Of a stretch of 64,000 nt of DNA, positions 24,161 to 36,089 are shown one piece after another (the first letter of the stretch is position 1; each line of letters starts with the position of its first letter). Under the pieces are notes generated by a model. That model saw nothing but the letters and a program-made list of their open reading frames with translations. It ran no database searches and was not told the DNA's origin. Source of the stretch: Microvelia longipes. Lineage: Eukaryota; Arthropoda; Insecta; Hemiptera; Veliidae. The position numbers and the translations under genes are program-made. The DNA is taken from positions 40,771,627-40,835,626 of the forward strand of contig JACMZG010001908.1 in the NCBI GenBank assembly GCA_018340805.1. The letters are read 5' to 3'.

Positions 24161-24213
24161 AAAAACAAGAGGCCTTCGGTCTCTTGTTTTGGCTGCTACG
24201 CGGCGTCGGCGCC
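24161..24213 (+). repeat. GC-rich hairpin element, family E
   Basis: The hairpin aaaacaagaggcc-ttcgg-tctcttgtttt is followed by gctgctacgcggcgtcggcg. It shares the caagaggcc start and the ggcgtcggc block with 4173-4250. Confidence 0.75.
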
Positions 24214-24880
24214 AGAATTTTTAATAGAAGTGAACGCCGGAAATATTTTATACTTCAGTGCTTAAAGCACTATAAATTAGCATAGTCAAATTATAATTTT
24301 AGTACTTTTACTTAATGCAAAATTAATTCGGTTAAGTTAAAGTTTGTATATAGTTCACTGAATAATAAAGTTACATTTTAAAGTCACATAATACTTGGTA
24401 ATAATATTATGATATTTGAAGTCCACTTAAAAGCACAACTATTTTATGATTTACTCTCGTGAGATTTAGTTGGGCTGTTGAATAATAAATGTAACCTATA
24501 AAAAGTAATGTTATTGTAACACAATGCATATAAAATAACTGCTGTATAAAAAGAGAATAAATTTGTTCGAAATAGTCATAAAATAAGCATATATTCAATT
24601 GTATAGGTAGAAATGTATTGTTATGAGTGACTGTGCAAATTTACATACTTTCATCACAAGGCAAAAATTAGAATACCAGGTAAGCGGGATCACCTGAAAC
24701 ATAAAAATTTAATGTAAGTCATAGACTAACATAGCATAATAATACAAATGTTAAAATTATATAAGCATACACGTATGCCATTTTCTAAGAGTATAACAAA
24801 ATTTAAGACATAAATGTCAGGAATAGACTTAAAGAAAGGTTAATAGATAATTAAATCTTATGTGTTTCTTACTTTATAAA
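24214..24880. other. AT-rich stretch, nothing recognised
   Basis: No motif or shared repeat was found. Confidence 0.5.
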
Positions 24881-25269
24881 AATTCTGGCGCGGTGGTCCT
24901 TGGAATGCGCGTTTCTGTGCTAATCAACCTATTTCATGCTTAAGATTCCGGTTTATGCTTTATACTCATTTATTAAGCCCTGCTCGTAACTCAATTTGTC
25001 TGTATTCTTCAAAGAAAATGCGCATAATTATCCAGTTGGTTTATGCCTCTAACATGGGCAGTGCGCACTATTATTTGCACTAGTTTAAAGCTCAGTTTTA
25101 ACGCATTCCCGTTGAAAAATACAGACAAAATGAGTTACGAGCAGGACTTGATATTTTAGTAACTGCTTAGGTTATAAAGCATAAACCGGAACCTTAAAAA
25201 AGAAATGTTGTTAAGAAACACGCATTTCTAAGGAAATTCGCACGACATGCTGACCACCGCGCCAGAATT
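24881..25269. mobile_element. Repeat B, complete fold-back copy
   Basis: About 390 bp. It begins aattctggcgcggtggtc and ends gaccaccgcgccagaatt. The arms are about 150 bases: left has gtttctgtgctaatcaac, ggtttatgctttatactc, tgctcgtaactcaatttg and aaaatgcgcat; right has the complements, including atgagttacgagcagg and cataaaccggaaccttaa. The left arm lacks about 20 bases (the gccgggcgaatttcc block) present in other copies. No coding capacity. The long-TIR structure suggests a nonautonomous DNA transposon. Confidence 0.87.
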
Positions 25270-25319
25270 AGTCGTTTATGATGTCTCCCCACTTAAAAAA
25301 TATAATTTATTGTCCGTAT

Positions 25320-25470
25320 CTTAGGTTTTCCGGAAATTGACTACTGTGTTTTCGACTTTTGGGTCACTTAAAGGGGTCGTATCGGCTTCAGATCAGTTTT
25401 AATCGCTTAAAACAAAAGGTTGATTTTCGTACCAAGTTTGATAAAAAAATTAATCTGTTCGAAAGATGGT
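25320..25470 (+). repeat. Repeat C fragment
   Basis: Contains gggtcacttaaaggggtcgt, atcggcttcagatcag, then tttcgtaccaagtttgat. It lies directly right of a repeat B copy, as at 12.2-12.8 kb and 39.6-40.6 kb. Confidence 0.65.
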
Positions 25471-25498
25471 GTGTTAACAAGAAAGATTCTAGAAATAC

Positions 25499-25499
25499 A

Positions 25500-25555
<56 letters not shown>
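25499..25555. repeat. (CA)n microsatellite
   Basis: About 28 CA units. The His/Thr and Val/Cys open frames across it are artefacts. Confidence 0.97.
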
Positions 25556-25557
<2 letters not shown>

Positions 25558-25757
25558 ATGAACTAATTTTGAAGAACACTTATTTTAGAGAAGATAAAGC
25601 CTAAATTACAATAGAAAAAAAAGAAAAAAAAAAAAGAAAACACCTTTAAGAACATATCAAATATATTTATATATGATATTTTGATAAGCATGTAATATAA
25701 TTGTGGGACATGCTGCAAATAAACGGCCTCTAGTAAGATGACTACCAGGGGAAAAAG

Positions 25758-25903
<146 letters not shown>

Positions 25904-25965
25904 TATATGTATATTTATATATATTATTTATGTATATATGTAATTATAAAACTAAATAATTAAAT

Positions 25966-26060
25966 AAAATACGTTAAGTTTCACGTAACGTATTTTTTCG
26001 CGATCAGGGTCGAATCTGTAGAGTCTACAGATTCGACTAACGAGGTTCGACTCCCGCTAT
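25966..26060 (+). other. Two hairpins followed by a Pol III B-box match
   Basis: aaaatacgtta (25966-25976) pairs with taacgtatttt (25986-25996). gtcgaatctgtaga (26009-26022) pairs with tctacagattcgac (26024-26037) around one base. A perfect B-box consensus ggttcgactcc follows at 26044-26054, then a gagcgattttt / aaattcgctaaaa ending like repeat C. This is probably a tRNA-derived SINE relic remodelled into hairpins. Confidence 0.6.
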
Positions 26061-26289
26061 GATGCCTATGCTATGAGCGATTTTTCCCCAAGGAAATTCG
26101 CTAAAAGGTAAAGAGCAAAACTTTTATTATTCTGAACGATTTTGATATTAGTTTGTTTAATAGCCGATTTAAAGGACAAGTATGGTTACAGTGTTAGTCC
26201 CTCACGAGTGGTTTAAACGCACATTAATTAAAGGCGCCTATTCCCACTAATGTAACGGAACTTATGATCTCATACGGAAAGATATGATC

Positions 26290-26584
26290 TCATTCTACAG
26301 CAAAATTCTAAATAGAGCTTCTCCAAGAAATACTTAATCCTGTATAAATTACTAAAAAAATATTCAGTTTTGAAATGATGGAATGAATGCCAACAATTTT
26401 TAATTCTTCTTCATCTATATTTCATTCTTTTTGTGATTTTGAGGTGCCATAATATCGGTATTTTCAGAATTCCCACAAGAATATGAGTGTACACTTTCTT
26501 CCGATTCACTCTCTGAATCTGAATTTACACTTTCAGACCCCGAATAATCACTTTCGTTGCCCGAATTTCATCATTATCAGACAT
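26290..26584 (-). pseudogene. Broken acidic Ser-rich coding remnant, possible transposase N-terminus
   Basis: On the minus strand an ATG at 26584 opens MSDNDE. After one missing base the neighbouring frame reads SGNESDYSGSESVNSDSESE, then SEESVHSYSCGNSENT and NHKKNEI before a stop at 26415-26417. A further frame change continues as DEEELKIVGIHSIISKLN. Acidic Ser/Asp/Glu-rich starts of this kind are common in piggyBac-type transposases and in nuclear proteins. No catalytic domain follows, so the identity is a guess. Two frame breaks make it a pseudogene, or reflect assembly errors in an AT-rich region. Confidence 0.45.
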
Positions 26585-26599
26585 AATCGCGAAGTTTGA

Positions 26600-27734
26600 A
26601 GAAGGCTCGTCGCCACATTTTTATGTTTTAGCTATAGGACAACATAAATAAGTGTCAAAAAATTAATTTTAACATAAATGTTTATAATTGATTAATTAAC
26701 ATTTAAAGAAATAGGTAGCTCACGGCTCGGTGGTATTACACATACTGGCTTTATATAAATATTAATAAATTGATAATAAATATATCTAGTGAATTTCACT
26801 CCAAAATAAAACCTATGCTTTAACAGTAACAAAAAAAACTGTACTGGCTCTACGCCTTTTTGTTTGAAACAAACCTAAGATATACTCTCCTGAAATTATA
26901 AGATTATACTTCATATAGTCAACAAAATATACAATAGAATCTTTTGAACATTTTTTACTTTCACGCCCTATCAATAACTGATCGCTGTTACTGAAATAAT
27001 TTATTACCTTACAAGATATTTCTTAACATTTAAAGAAAGCGGAAGAGGTAGCTGACAGTTAAGGTATTTCTTTGAAAGCTACGGTGAAATAAAGCAATAC
27101 CGCCTTCTCAAGAACAACGTTGTCAATCGCAAGGTGCTGAAGACGACGTCCGACACAACGACGGAATGATAAATGCATTTCCGAACCTGTCCTAAACGTT
27201 TCTACTCATCTTCATATTGTAAGACTGATTTCTGATCATAATAAATCTTAAATATAAGACAATAAATCATTAGTGCATCGCAAGTATCTAACTATGAACG
27301 ATCAATCCAAGATGATCTTTATGATTACATGTTATGTTGTAAATACAAAATGAATATTATTATCTGATACCGAGTATTATTATGCAAGTCCTGCAGCCCC
27401 TTCAGGTTAATTACCTGCTTGCAGTTTGTTGAATATACCTAGTTAAAGTTTTAGTTTACAGCATTGTCCTTACATATTAGATTAATTTGTTGAAACGGAG
27501 TAGGTTTGCCAGATTTTAGCAAAGATCGACCAGGACAAATCTGGCAAGGGGGGCAGTAGTCAGTTGTCTATTTCTGCAACTCAGCTGTAATTAATGAATT
27601 TAGTTCTGTAGAAACTTAGGCAATAATAAATTATTAATAAATAAATGTCACTTTACAGCCACATTGCAAACACAAATTTTATAGCATTAGCAAATCGAAT
27701 TTTTCATAACTTCAACACTTCGTTGAAGTTATAT
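26600..27734. other. Mostly unique AT-rich sequence
   Basis: A 11-bp inverted repeat, ttgccagattt at 27506-27516 and aaatctggcaa at 27537-27547, flanks a less AT-rich loop. Positions 27050-27180 are also less AT-rich but show no open frame of note. Confidence 0.5.
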
Positions 27735-28012
27735 TGAAACGAACTTTGATGGATGGTCCCAGGTTTGAGTCTCGGCAAGATTGATATTTGTTTTAAGTTT
27801 TAACCTTTTAGCATATCCACTGTAGGAGCTACGATGATAATACACATATACACACACACGCATATACAGTCAAACAGCTTGATGAAAATTACTTAGGAGG
27901 CCCTAAAACACCTGAAACAGTTAATTTAAGTTAAATCCTGGTTTCGGAATTTTAGTGTAACACAATACCTGTCCGACATACCTAAGGAGTAAATGAGGAA
28001 AAGTAATAATCG
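27735..28012 (+). mobile_element. tRNA-headed SINE sharing the repeat A tail
   Basis: A B-box-like ggtttgagtct at 27762-27772, in the context cccaggtttgagtctcggca, is followed directly by the right third of repeat A: ttttagcatatccactgtag, gagctacgatgataatac, acttaggaggccctaaaaca and the hairpin end taaatgaggaaaag. The 5S-like part and head are absent. It suggests that the repeat A tail belongs to a SINE family and that the 5S-containing copies are a variant. Confidence 0.62.
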
Positions 28013-28669
28013 AGCCCAACATTTTTGTAACATCTTATTGTTTCAAACAGATAAATGAATTAGATAATAATATTATGAGTTATTAAATCTTTATAACCTG
28101 CAAATCTACGCAATAGTATTTTATTTAAGAAGAACCGTTTGTAAAATATCAAACTTGGACAAATTTCAAAGACTATTAAACTAAATGTTTTAACGTCGCA
28201 CTATAAAATCGACTTACACTGTTTTAGTACCCACAGTGCATTCTATTCGATTTTATTTACTAAAATAAAATGCAAAGTACGAAGTTAAGAGTCAACAAGT
28301 CAAATAGCGGACGATCCACAAGCACACTTCCACTTTCACTCGCCAGAGTGCATCGTATTGTACAAACTGTAATACTTGTTCAAATGAAAAAATATAACTT
28401 TTGGAATAGTAATATACTTGTGACCTGTAGTTGTATTATGTAATGTTAAATCATAGTACGACTATTCAAAGTTCAAGAGAGTATTACAGATATTGGCATT
28501 TTATATTACTTTAATAATGTTTTAAGCAGTTGTTCTTCGAAAAATAAAATGCTAGTTTAATCAGCGCTAAAGTAAAGCACAGTTTTGATCTCTTTAGAAA
28601 AGATCATCATTTTGATTATTGTTATTTACCAATTACTTTGTTTGGACAAAATTTTCTAATTAAACGGGT
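28013..28669. other. AT-rich stretch, nothing recognised
   Basis: No repeat-family match or coding signal was found. Confidence 0.5.
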
Positions 28670-29425
28670 GTGGGCTTGAAATCCGTTCTAGATGTCCCTG
28701 ACGACGGTACAAAATTCAACCTTACTGAGAACAGGATTTCTATGGAAAAACAGGTTAACCTGTTTTCTTTTTAGAATTTTCGAAGGGTTATCATTTTTGC
28801 CGGTAAAAATTTCTTTTCAGGCGCTAAATTGAAAAAACCGGGATGGAATCAATACGATAATACAAAGTAACCGAAATAACCAAAGACATGGTGATAAACC
28901 CCCAATAACAAACGTCATTAAAAAATTAGAAGAAAAACGTCGTTTCCTATGTTATTTTGGACTGAGTCGATTAAAACTAGTTCGATTCGATTGCTATACA
29001 ATTACTCAATGCCAAAGGACCCAGGTTCGTATCTTGGTACCATCGGAAACTTTTTATCGCTTTATTGTACTGTTAACTACAAAATAATTCTGCATAGAGA
29101 TCCACGTGCCAGAGTAATTTTCTTTGAATGCTTTCTTCCTTGCCGTGTTTGTTAACTTTTAAAAGGTAATGTGGTAAAACATTTAAAATTAGGGACAACT
29201 GAGATTTACCTGAGTGCGCAAAATGTTGTCAAATTTTGAATGTTGCTCAAAATAATAACTTGTGAATCTTATCTAAAATAGTCAGGAAAAATGAGTAACA
29301 AGTTGTAATACTTATTACTCATAGTCATAAACAACTGCTATTGTCATAAACAAAAGTCATAAAGCAAGAAATGGATTCTAAAGTAAGGAAATAAATGCCA
29401 ACCTCAGCTCCAGAATTTTAACAAT
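28670..29425 (+). repeat. Composite of repeat C, tRNA-like head and repeat B
   Basis: The C part (tgagtcgattaaaactagtt near 28966) is followed by a tRNA-like segment with B-box-like ggttcgtatct at 29023-29033 (cccaggttcgtatcttggta). A diverged B copy comes next: ataattctgcatagagatcc with its right end ccaacctcagctccagaatt near 29410. The order is the reverse of 39648-40615. Confidence 0.6.
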
Positions 29426-30777
29426 TTTAAATGTTTTATCAAATTTTTCTGTAAAAAAAAGATCGTATTAATACCTAAATTATTGTTTGTGAAAAACCGT
29501 ACAACGAATCGAGTTAGATAATGAATGAGATACGAAAGTTAGCATATAGTTGACTCCGGTAGTTCTGCTAACCAAAAAGCGATAAATATTGGGCTATGAG
29601 GGCACCTAGGTCACATAGCAAGGTCATGCTAGCATAACCGTGCTCAAGAATTATATTAATTGTTGAAAATTATTTTCAACTAGAAAATATGAGCTGAGAA
29701 ATATTCTCTATTATGTGTAAAAAGCTATGTGATCGACCGCAAAGAAATAAAATTTATTTATCAATTTTTTTCGCTTTCTACAGATTTATTGAGGTATCAT
29801 CACCTTAATAATAATAATTTTACTTAAGAGACCCATTCAAATATTTAGTAGGTACAAATTATATTCCAGTTGTTTCATTACTTTTATTTTAACTTATCTC
29901 TGCGCTTTGTTTTTACTTAATTCAGTTAGATAAAGTAAGAAGGTCGTTGGAATTCAATAAAATTTCTCACCAATTACTAATTCCCTCAAATCTCTTATAG
30001 CTTTCAAGTATTTTCTCTTGACAAATATTTAACTTAAATGATTCAATTAGCACGAACAAAGAGCTTTATTATTGTTTAGGCATCAGAAAACTGCAACTTT
30101 GAATTTCATAACTACAACAGAATGTTTTGAAGACATTATGCATGTGTTAATGCACGACTGCATTTGTTTAGCCTTCATACTATTGTTTACTGCAACGCTA
30201 AGTACATACTTAAAATAGAAGAAGGCAACACTGTCATGTCCGAGCTATAATTTAGTATTCATACGACAAAGTCTTCAAATAGCCACTAGTATTACTCTCA
30301 TATTGTAAAATATGATTTTGTAAGTGGTATATTTTGACATTCTTAAAAAGTGTTTTTGTGTTTTGAATGAAACTATAAAATAACGATTATACGAGTTTTT
30401 CGTCATACATGTTATTAGTATTCATAGGTCATGGTAAAAAAATGATAACTTCTTCTCACCTTAAGGACTAGTAAAATTGTGCCCAAAAACCAACTAGTCG
30501 ACATTATTGTTCCATAAATTTAGAGTTATCAGTTCGAGGTTAGGAAAAATAGTTTATGAGGTCGAATTTTTTACTAGGGTTCTAGAGTTTTCATTGCTAG
30601 CACAACAAGATTCAAACATTGTGCGCCAAAGCCATTTTTAAGCGCTAGATTCCACATCTACTTTGAGTCCTACTTTGCAATTACTATTTATTTTATCATG
30701 GGATTTTATCATTTCTGTTCAGAAATCTGTAACGTCTCATGTAAATATGAATTGTTTGTTTGTATTTTAAATTCGAA
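29426..30777. other. AT-rich unique sequence
   Basis: No open frame, motif or repeat-family match can be supported. Confidence 0.5.
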
Positions 30778-30890
30778 ATTTGATTTTTACTTTTCCTCGC
30801 ATATAAGATAAGTATTCTGTTCAGCCGACAAATCCGATATTTCATCGTAATCATCTGTTTCGGGTACTTTTATGTCGACTTATAAAACTG
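30778..30890 (-). repeat. Repeat A, strongly decayed hairpin-end fragment
   Basis: tttttacttttcctcgcata and catctgtttcgggtactttt follow the order of the repeat A hairpin end. Confidence 0.5.
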
Positions 30891-31117
30891 ATTTTATAAA
30901 TTTCAAAAAAGACAATTATTTCCAATTCCTATGATTTAATCCGCAGTTATACTCGATTAAATTTTATAGTTTTACACTCGCAACTCAAACGATGACCGAA
31001 TGAAAATTTGTTCTGTACATGGCAAATATTGGATCGCATTAAAAAATGCTCTTTTCGTAATCAAAATAAATTATAGAACAAATTTAACTTTAAAAAAATA
31101 TTTTATCTATTTTCAAG

Positions 31118-31239
31118 TTAAAAAAATATTAAGTCATGAGAATGTAGCTTCTGAAGATGTAACAAGAGAAATAGACTTGATGACTAGTGAATGTTCTGAC
31201 AAATGTTCGGCTTTGTGTCCTACACTTCATAGCTATTAG
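31118..31239 (+). CDS. Possible terminal coding exon, unrecognised
   Basis: A splice-acceptor-like ttttatctattttcaag ends at 31117. The frame then reads KKILSHENVASEDVTREIDL and ends CSALCPTLHSY at a stop at 31237-31239. The peptide is hydrophilic, unlike the Ile/Phe/Asn-rich background frames. An AATAAA polyadenylation hexamer is at 31422-31427, about 180 bases downstream. I recognise no family and cannot place an upstream exon; AATAAA is common by chance in such AT-rich DNA. Confidence 0.25.
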
Positions 31240-31429
31240 TTTTAATAGCCTCCATTAGAGACACGCGTAGTTTCGCGCATTTCAAGTTGTTTTTTAGATT
31301 TTTTATTGCAAAAAAATGTAATTCCTGAACTATTTGAAGTTATTTTACACAAATGGTTCTACGCAAGGTATTTCTATAAAAAGTATAGTTCTTTGAGTTA
31401 CTTTAATGTGTTATTATAATGAATAAAAA

Positions 31430-32884
31430 TATTTTAAATTCTTTAATATAATTTCTCAATATTTGTATATCGACTAGAGCTATCCAAGCTATTATTTAAG
31501 ACATCTACTTCAGACGCGTATCTCTTCAATTCCTGCTTAAAATAATGCTGCTACTTTTCATCACCTTTAAAAACAGCCTACCAGAAAAAAGCATGAAATC
31601 TTTATGTCAAACGTTAGCGACGCATGCATTTTTTTGGTACTTCCGACAACTATTCGCATTTTCAAACAGTTGATGTCAAAAGTTTTTACAGTGGTAGCCC
31701 TCTCTCTTTCATCTCCAACAAAGTTCAGGACTTTGACCTTGATATCAAATAGGTTAAAGATATTTTAAGACAATTGTGATTGTCCTATAATTGTTCTTAC
31801 AATGCATTCATTGTTAGAACAATCAAACAATTAATTTGTGAGGGAGAAATATTCTACCCTACTTTATGAGTTGAAGCTTACAACACAATACACACATATA
31901 ACAAACATAAGTTGGTAAGGATTTGTTCGTAATGGATTTTAGTCAAGATGCAAATTTTAGTTGCATTTATCTGCACTTTTTTCCGAGGGGGAATCTTAAC
32001 TAGAGTCTTTGTGCCAGCAACTCTGCTGATATAATAATAATATGAATCAAAGTTTTATGTGTCTTACTTTGCTATTACTTAGAAGGTTTCTTTACTTATT
32101 TCAATAATCTAATTTTTCACTAGAATGTTGTACAATTTTCAATCGCAATGTTTCTTAAATCGGCATGAAATTCGTATTTAAAGATTATTTACGATTTTAA
32201 ACCATCTAATCTTAAATACTAATACCAGATTAAGTTCTTACAAAATGACAAAGTTTTAACTAACAATCAGGAAGTCTAACTTATAATTTAACAGATAAAA
32301 AACTTGGAAAGAAATTAAACCATCTTAAAAATTAGGTCAATTTTAGCTTTAAAAATAAGGGTTTGATTATTAATAATAATTCTTTATGTTGACCAACTTC
32401 ATCACGTAACTTCTTGATCGTAATCGACAAAATTAAAACTAAAACGTCTAATAATAAAGTTTCAACCATTAGTTGTACTCTACCTTTCTTATATCTATAT
32501 ACCTATATAACTAAGCATAAATTTAAGTACCTCTTGTCATTTTAGGGTAAAAATGCCATTCACTTACAGTCCTGGTTTTTAATTATTTTTTGTTTAAAAT
32601 CAGGTATTAATTTACATATATTTATAAGCATCATTCCATATAATATGGAATTATGGATATTTCATATTTAATTTTTATTCTACATTTTATATTTCGAAAC
32701 CTATGATTATCCTTTAAGCAAAGTAATATTTGTAAAACTGCATTGATTCAAAGATTACATTGTACACTGTTCTTAATTTAACTCATTATTTTATTAACTG
32801 CGTTTGTGCATCGGATTTGGAATGATGGCCATTGATTTGATTTAAATTCTGTTATTAATTAAGATTATATAACTTCGTTTATTT
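31430..32884. other. AT-rich stretch, nothing recognised
   Basis: Uniformly AT-rich with many stops and no shared repeats. The short palindrome ttccatataatatggaa lies near 32634. Confidence 0.55.
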
Positions 32885-33525
32885 TTACTTTTCCTCATTT
32901 ATACCATAAGTATATAGGAAAAGTATTGTGTTAGCAAAAAAATCCAAATCCGGAATGTCATCTAAAATAATTTAGATGACCTGAAACATATAAATATTTC
33001 AGGTGTTTTTTAAGATATCTTAAGTGTTTCTTACAAAGTTGACTGTCTGTATGTGTGCGTGTGAGATTGTCTGTTATCATCTTAGCTCCCGTTGTATTTA
33101 TGCTAGAGGTGAAACTTAGTACAAAAATCAATATTTGGGTCTAGTTGTGTTACCTGGGAAGTACTTTTTATGATGTCATTAACCGGTAGTAATGACTCGG
33201 TGAAAATTGCGCTAATTCATAAAACGTGGAAACATTTGTCGATCGTTTTGAGATTTGAAAAATCGGAAAATAATTTAATTAAGTTGATCTTTAGTTCAAG
33301 TATAACTCTTCATGTAATACATAAGAATACATAGTATCGTTTTAATACGACAAGTATATGTAAGGTTTTTGTTGGTCATAAAAGTTAAACAGCGTCGAGC
33401 CAGTTCAATGCGTTAATGGGTGACCGCTGAAATAAATCAAATGTATTTACTCTATAAGAACGAGCGAAGCGAATCCTACGTGTTGAGGAAAAGTTCCGAG
33501 GTGCTCCGTGCCCAATTTTTTTACT
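32885..33525 (-). repeat. Repeat A, long copy with 5S-like segment
   Basis: Hairpin end tacttttcctcatttatacc...tatataggaaaagtattg. A local inverted duplication is seen near 32955-32990 (catctaaaataatttagatg). The 5S-like segment is at 33371-33432 on the plus strand (gttaaacagcgtcgagcc, then gggtgaccgctg). The middle part is shortened relative to 19033-19772. Confidence 0.87.
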
Positions 33526-33639
33526 TTGTGGTCATTACTTTTATTTAATTTTTCTAAATTCAATTATAATTTACTTGATAATTTTATATTATATTCTATT
33601 TTGTACCTAATTTGTTTAACAATACAGAGATTAGTTTAA

Positions 33640-33920
33640 TTTGATTTTTACTTTTTCTCACTCATACTGTAGGTGTTCAGGAAAACTATTGTGTTCTCCC
33701 TGAAAATCCGAAACCGAGTTTTCACCAAAACTATCCGTTTCAGGCATTTTCATGACGTTCTGAGCGGTTTACATCATGCATTCTGTCTGTCTGAGAGTGT
33801 ATTTGTGTATTATCTATGCCGCGCATAACTCCCACCGTGTTTTTACTAGAGAGCAGGAGAGTAGAGATTTGGCCCAAAATCAGAGTTTAGGTCTAGTTGT
33901 ACTGCCTGGAAAATAATATT
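33640..33920 (-). repeat. Repeat A, hairpin-end fragment
   Basis: Starts tttttctcactcatactgta, then gagttttcaccaaaactatc, and ends near ctgcctggaaaataat. It follows the previous copy in the same orientation. Confidence 0.8.
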
Positions 33921-34589
33921 TTTATAAAAAATGTAACTAATTTACTTATTTTTTATTTATTATTTTTTTTGAAAGTGACATAGTAGGATATTGTAAAATT
34001 GAATTTCTGTAACAATAATTAAGCTAGAATCATAAACGGGTTGAACCTGAACAATAACATGACAAAAACTTTGTAAAGAAAATAGGAATCATAAAACACC
34101 AGTTATCTAATTTTAACATCAAATTGATCAATACGTTAATCAACTTCCTATCTTTTCCTATCCAGTAGAAAGATTTATTGTAATTAATAATCCTTTTATC
34201 CTGAGAAGTAAGGATAATGAAAAGAGAAATCCTCAGCGGGGTCAAAAGGATCAAACTCATCCTTTGACCATACAAGTCTTACGAGCATTTATTATAACAT
34301 CCTGATTATCACAATGCGCCCAGGACAATAAAGAATCCTTTATCTTGAGCATTATGTAGCAGGATCAAATCAGGAAGGAATTCTTCAGGTTTGTTTTTGT
34401 GTCATGAAGTCCTTTACGTTTTAGAAAGAGTCGTCATTAAAGAAGTTCAAAATACCTTTGACCTGAGAGTTTAGCAAGTCGTGAGTTGTAGTATATTTTA
34501 GCTTCATACTGTTTTACTGTTCGCTCCAGAAAAGTTCTGTAATAAGGATAATTTACACTTAAACTGATTTTTAAGCATAAAGACCCTTT

Positions 34590-34790
34590 TATAATGACTC
34601 GGCGAAAATTGTGCAAATTCAAACGCGGAAACATTTGTCGATCGTTATGATAATGTTGCGCAAATTCATAAAACCCGGAAACATTTGTCGATCAACCTTG
34701 TTAATGTCCCGAAACTTAGTGTTTATGAAATATTTGTGACTTCATTAACCCACAATAATGACCCACTAAACATCACAAATCTTTTAAAAT
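34590..34790 (-). repeat. Repeat A middle segment, duplicated
   Basis: The block caaattcaaacgcggaaaca / tttgtcgatcgtt occurs twice in tandem (about 34593-34650 and 34651-34700) and once at 33190-33250 in the preceding copy. A third repeat A piece (ttcattaacccacaataatg) follows. Confidence 0.7.
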
Positions 34791-35024
34791 TGTTAGTGTT
34801 AGGTCGAGCTAAAAATTTTTACACATATGCGACTATGTATGATTAACAAAAATACAAAGGTATATTTTATTATCAGTATTAACTTTGGTTTTATTGATTG
34901 ACATATATCATCATAATGTAAGCAAATCACGTTTTTTGGATAATCAATTCGAAAATTCGCTTATATCGTGGCAGTATGTCATTTATATAAACTAGTAATA
35001 GGACTGATAAACGATATTGCCAAT

Positions 35025-35118
35025 GCGGCTACGAAGCGGCCACAGGGAAGCGCGAGAGACGCGAGGCGGCCCCAGAACCTAGGCTGCGCAGCGGCCAAGA
35101 GGCTGAAGGCCTCATGTT
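35025..35118 (-). repeat. GC-rich hairpin element, family E
   Basis: On the minus strand it starts in a poly-A run, then catgaggccttcagcctctt, the palindromic ggccgctgcgcagcc, and further ggccgcctcgcg and ggccgcttcgtagcc blocks. It is the inverted relative of 4173-4250 and 24161-24213. The plus-strand open frame over it (34968-35267) is low-credibility. Confidence 0.7.
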
Positions 35119-36089
35119 TTTTTTTTTTCATCTATAAAGAAAGTCAGCTAGTAAACAAAGAATATGAAGAGGAGTGTAGGTGTAATAATTGTAACCAAGA
35201 ATACTTAAACAAGTCGCCAAAAAGGACATTTCTACCATCAAAGAATTACGTAATAAGATTTCGTTAAGTTTTGATGTTATCAAAACAATTACAATACAAG
35301 ACACACGTGCCAAATATTGACAAATTATCAAATAACCTTTCTTTCATTCAAATCGTAAGTAATTAAGTCATTTGTCAGGCAAGGTACGATATGGGTCAGA
35401 TTCTTTCAATAAGTCACTCCATATGACCTGGATAAATAAAAACAATGACACGGCTGTAAAGTAAGTCTTTTTATGAAGCAATATATAGAATCTTTGATTG
35501 ACGTCGATAGGTCTTCAAGTCATGCAATCTACGGCGAACAATTGACGTACGTCAAGTGGGGTTTTCAGTATGCAGATTATAATGTTGATTGAAATGTTTA
35601 TAACCAATGACAACCTGCTCTTAACCTACCTTTGTATGAACTATCTATATATAGAACCGCGTTAATATACAGTAAATATTACAACCTAATATTATTTTTA
35701 ACTTTTAAAAAAATGCTTTAATGGAATACTTTAGCAATCTCTTCTTTTAAATGTCTTGCTTTGTTTGTAATATTTTACATATGTTTTATGAACTTTATAT
35801 GCTTTTAGCGCATTTCATACCTTTTTCTTATAATTTTGCAAATATTAATAGTGAATATGGAGCAATGTGAAGGGAATTAAAGGGTCTCTTGTCTTGGAAT
35901 TTAAAGGAAGTAAGATAGTAAAAAAATCTAGACTTTCAAGTCCAACAATATTAGGGCTAAACAGCAATTCAGGTTCAGGCCTTAGTTTGATTTCCAACCT
36001 GATACTGTTACCTGAATAAGTAAACTACTTCCGCCGTTACTGACATGAAGGTTTTGGTTCACGATAAGGTAGATGTTGATTTATTTCAA
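35119..36089. other. Unique flank of the satellite
   Basis: No recognised content. The last ~30 bases (tttcaactggaatcttatat) lead into the first satellite unit. Confidence 0.5.
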
